Assembly: GCF_002233675.1 (NCBI RefSeq)
Contig: NZ_NMUQ01000002.1
Span: 1,278,121 to 1,342,120, forward strand
Length of the DNA stretch: 64,000 nucleotides
Reading direction: 5' to 3'
Source: Paenibacillus herberti
GTDB taxonomy: Bacteria > Bacillota > Bacilli > Paenibacillales > Paenibacillaceae
Under the pieces are notes generated by a model that saw nothing but the letters and a program-made list of their open reading frames with translations, did not search any database and had not been told where the DNA came from. Shown piece by piece: positions 62,064 through 64,000 of the stretch. Numbering within the stretch: position 1 is the first letter of the stretch; each line of letters opens with the position of its first letter. A program made the position numbers and the translations under genes.

Positions 62064-62106
62064 AAAGGCCTTTCCCCGGATTATAACTCGGAGAAAGGCC
62101 TTTTTT
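62064..62106. terminator. Bidirectional terminator
   Basis: AAAGGCCTTTC / GAAAGGCCTTT with T-run; between hflX and ykkD. Confidence 0.88.
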
Positions 62107-62110
62107 AATC

Positions 62111-62425
62111 CTATTCGAGAACTTTAAGTCCAACTGCCGCTCCTAGCACAAGTGTAATACACAGGATACGCTTCGCGCTGCGGGACTCACCGTAGAACAG
62201 CATACCCATCAAAGCGCCTCCCGAAGCTCCGATGCCGGTCCATACTGCATAAGCAGTTCCCATCGGCAAATCACGCATTCCGAGGCTGAGCAGCAGGAAG
62301 CTGGATATGAAAGCAAACGCCATTAGCAAGTAGTTCGTGATGCTCCGGCGCTCATTAATCTTGTTTATCATCGTGACGCCGAACACCTCAAAAAGTCCGG
62401 CTCCAATAAGGTAGATCCAGGCCAT
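62111..62425 (-). CDS. ykkD: SMR-family exporter subunit, YkkD-like
   Basis: 104 residues from ATG 62425 (GGAGGGG upstream). Four membrane helices, with the helix-1 Glu (IGAGLFEVFGVTM) and the SMR block PMGTAYAVWTGIGASGGALMGMLFYGES. It closely follows YkkD. It pairs with YkkC to form a heteromeric SMR exporter. The start lies 2 bp before the ykkC stop (tight coupling). Behind a guanidine-I riboswitch, the expected substrate is guanidinium. Confidence 0.93.
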   Translation of the reverse strand: MAWIYLIGAGLFEVFGVTMINKINERRSITNYLLMAFAFISSFLLLSLGMRDLPMGTAYAVWTGIGASGGALMGMLFYGESRSAKRILCITLVLGAAVGLKVLE

Positions 62426-62426
62426 G

Positions 62427-62771
62427 TCAGTTCCCCTCCTTCTTAGTCTGAGCGGGCTCATGACCAAGCAGTTTGAGCCCAATGACGCCGATAAGCAGCA
62501 CGGCAATTAACACCAGCTTCATTGGGTCTACAGGATCGCCGAAGAAAATCATATCTGCTACTACGGTTCCTGCTGTACCTAACCCGACGAATACCGCATA
62601 AACGGTACCGACCGGCAAGTGGCGGGCTGCATCCAGCAGCACATAGAAGCTAACCAGAATGCCGATGGCAGTCAACACCCATTCTACTGGTGTGTCGGAA
62701 TGTTTCAGTCCGATGACCCAGCCGACCTCGAACACTCCAGCGCCTAAAATTTTGAGCCAATGTTTATTCAT
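62427..62771 (-). CDS. ykkC: SMR-family exporter subunit, YkkC-like
   Basis: 114 residues, four helices, with helix-1 Glu in LGAGVFEVGWVIGLKHSD and PVGTVYAVFVGLGTAGTVVADMIFFGDP, as in Bacillus YkkC. Such pairs export guanidinium out of the cell. First gene behind the guanidine-I riboswitch; AGAGGGG lies upstream of the ATG. The last residues (AQTKKEGN) overlap the ribosome-binding site region of ykkD. Confidence 0.94.
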   Translation of the reverse strand: MNKHWLKILGAGVFEVGWVIGLKHSDTPVEWVLTAIGILVSFYVLLDAARHLPVGTVYAVFVGLGTAGTVVADMIFFGDPVDPMKLVLIAVLLIGVIGLKLLGHEPAQTKKEGN

Positions 62772-62866
62772 ACCGATAATACCCCTCTCTCCGACTGCAG
62801 CTTTTTAAGATCCGTTCCAGTGGTTGCCGTTCCAAGTATTCCCCATATCGCGGCTAAAATGCCCGC

Positions 62867-62919
62867 AAAAAAAGCCCGGAGACAAGTCGCTTGTAACAGC
62901 GGTCATCTCCCGGGCTTTT
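62867..62919 (-). terminator. Expression-platform terminator of the guanidine-I riboswitch
   Basis: On the minus strand GCCCGGGAGA pairs with TCTCCGGGC and is followed by TTTTTTT. The left arm is shared with the aptamer end, so guanidinium binding should prevent termination. Confidence 0.9.
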
Positions 62920-63012
62920 ATCCCTCCGTGTAAACGCGGCCTGTCGGCCGTGCCGTTCCCTCTCGGACCAGACCGGCGAAAAATATCGCGCCGCGGAACC
63001 CTAGGCAACTTG
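62905..63012 (-). promoter_or_regulatory. Guanidine-I (ykkC) riboswitch aptamer
   Basis: Minus-strand order matches the ykkC class I consensus: CTAGGGTTCCG, then CTGGTCCGAGAGG, then ACACGGAGGGATAAAAGCCCGGGAGA in two parts. It lies upstream of the ykkC-ykkD pair. Confidence 0.93.
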
Positions 63013-63350
63013 AGCGTATGATCTTTAGCTGCAAGACTTTTGAATATCAGGCTATTATAGCAACCTCGAATGCGGGAAACAAGGGGTGTGGCAACATTTT
63101 TTTGCGGATTTGTAAGGGAAAATTAGCTTTTCGTGGGCACGAGGAGGAAGATGAGAGGACTGGAACTTTTTTGCAGTTAGAAGCGTCTGCATGGAAAAAG
63201 GGTAAGAAGTAGAAGGGGAGTCTACATACAAAGCGAAAAGCCTGAGGAATGGAGAGCGATCCATAACCTGCCAGACGAAGGAATGCAGAGCTCGGCAGCA
63301 GGGGAGCGGGAAACAGTAAATCGGGAACGAAACACGAAAGGAGTAGGACA
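63013..63350. other. Divergent intergenic region
   Basis: No gene supported. Holds the promoter of the riboswitch transcript (minus) and the leader of the plus-strand membrane protein. Confidence 0.5.
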
Positions 63351-63881
63351 ATGATGGATGCTGAACATTCAGGCAAGCTTTTGGACAGGGATGAAACCGG
63401 AAAAGCAAGCCGATTGGAGCCAGGGAAAAGGGGAGGCAATCGTGCCGTGAATGGAGCAGCTGTTATAAAGTACGTGATTCTTTGTGTTGTTTACATCATT
63501 ATTTTTATGGGCGCGCTGCTTATGGTGGAGTTGATCGAAGGCCGAAAAATCACGACCACAGAGTATATGGGCCTGACGAATATGGGAGGGGGATATGTCA
63601 TACTGGCATTTTTCTTTACCGTTATCCTCTATGTTCTCGCTGTTTTACCGCTCACGCTGGTAGTTAACCGGTGGTTGCGGCATCCGCTTTTGCAGGGGGT
63701 GCTGTTCACCGGATTGGCGATTTGGGCGGGTCAGTTCCAGTACCGGAGCTACGAGTTTTTCATTGAGGGGTATGGAGTGCAGCCTTGGACGTCATGGTGG
63801 GTGTTCGGAACAGCTGGTATCTTGTATACAGCGGCGAATGTGTGGCTGACGCGGCTGGCAGATCGGCAGAGAGATGTATGA
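63351..63881 (+). CDS. Membrane protein of unknown function
   Basis: 176 residues. A basic cytoplasmic start of about 36 residues, then four helices (about 38-60, 80-104, 113-124 and 145-168). AAAGGAG lies 9 nt before the ATG. I do not recognise the family. It stands alone, divergent from ykkCD. Confidence 0.7.
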   Translation: MMDAEHSGKLLDRDETGKASRLEPGKRGGNRAVNGAAVIKYVILCVVYIIIFMGALLMVELIEGRKITTTEYMGLTNMGGGYVILAFFFTVILYVLAVLPLTLVVNRWLRHPLLQGVLFTGLAIWAGQFQYRSYEFFIEGYGVQPWTSWWVFGTAGILYTAANVWLTRLADRQRDV

Positions 63882-63913
63882 CACGGGGGGGACGATTGAC
63901 GATAGTCGTGGAT

Positions 63914-63960
63914 AAAAAAACAGAGACAAGGGATCTGTGTCTCATCCCCTTGTCTCTGTT
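63914..63960 (-). terminator. Terminator reading to the left
   Basis: 14-bp stem AACAGAGACAAGGG (63919-63932) / CCCTTGTCTCTGTT (63947-63960); the minus strand continues with seven T. It implies a minus-strand gene whose body lies to the right of the window. Confidence 0.8.
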
Positions 63961-63961
63961 C

Positions 63962-64000
63962 TTAGGAGAGCTTAAGCAAAGCCGACCTTAGCCTTTTCCC
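63962..64000 (-). CDS. Possible 3' end of a minus-strand gene (partial)
   Basis: Just upstream of the leftward terminator, minus-strand frames end in stops: one gives ...GKRLRSALLKLS (TAA at 63962-63964), another ...EKAKVGFA (TAA at 63972-63974). One is probably the tail of a gene entering from the right edge. Too short to identify. Confidence 0.3.
   Translation of the reverse strand, partial: GKRLRSALLKLS

Noticed and set aside
63018-63212. 64-codon plus-strand ORF upstream of the last membrane protein
   Set aside because: Starts inside the region transcribed as the riboswitch leader on the other strand, no ribosome-binding site, no protein-like pattern.

Overview
The window looks like a chromosomal segment of a Paenibacillus-type Gram-positive spore former. 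Evidence: ribosome-binding sites close to AAGGAGG, moderately high GC with many GTG/TTG starts, Bacillales families throughout (AbrB-like, YkoEDC, YdbST, YkkCD, CspB, HflX), riboswitches with intrinsic terminators, and a secreted GH31/CBM35 enzyme pair resembling the cycloalternan-forming enzymes of Bacillus globisporus. No rRNA, tRNA or CRISPR array was seen.

Layout. 1-4.4 kb: tail of a CBM35 protein and a 1284-residue GH31 transglycosylase (ctsYZ-like). 4.5-10.4 kb: an AbrB-like fusion regulator, a gamma-glutamyltransferase-family enzyme, a chemoreceptor and a DUF420 membrane protein. 10.6-14 kb: a lipoprotein, a small protein, an ECF-sigma/DUF1835-like fusion and a cold-shock protein. 14-17.4 kb: a TPP-riboswitch-controlled ECF transporter (YkoE-YkoD-YkoC). 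17.5-22.2 kb: aldo/keto reductase, VOC protein, a TIMP-like exported protein and the YdbS/YdbT pair. 22.3-28.7 kb: accessory stretch with a 52-nt-period palindrome array, an ANT(4')-like/GNAT fusion, a small dispersed repeat, a low-GC two-gene island, a decayed ISL3 transposase and a GNAT pseudogene. 28.7-44 kb: SgrR-like regulator, subtilase, two MFS exporters, HTH regulators, a holin, a PerR-like short regulator with a Per box, a broken AraC gene behind a Fur-box promoter, a TPR protein and modAB. 44-47.4 kb: RNA methylase, SLH-CAP surface protein, shortened GrpB. 47.5-52.1 kb: a two-component system and three-gene ABC transporter of the lantibiotic self-immunity/bacitracin-resistance type, both units sharing a promoter motif. 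52.3-57.7 kb: exported protein, a 51-nt tandem repeat, aromatic-acid exporter family protein, LysR and IlvE, and a cupin with a Tyr/Pro/Gln tail. 57.9-64 kb: membrane protein, ECF sigma factor with a broken anti-sigma gene, hflX behind a leader-peptide/terminator element, and a guanidine-I riboswitch controlling ykkCD.

Themes. Several modules concern envelope or antibiotic stress (HflX, LanFEG-like transporter, YdbST, MFS and SMR exporters, the ANT-GNAT fusion). Four transcriptional control devices can be read directly: the TPP and guanidine-I riboswitches, a Fur-box promoter and a Per-box promoter. The most interesting undescribed structures are the hflX leader, the intergenic palindrome arrays with a shared period of about 50 bp, and the domain fusions.
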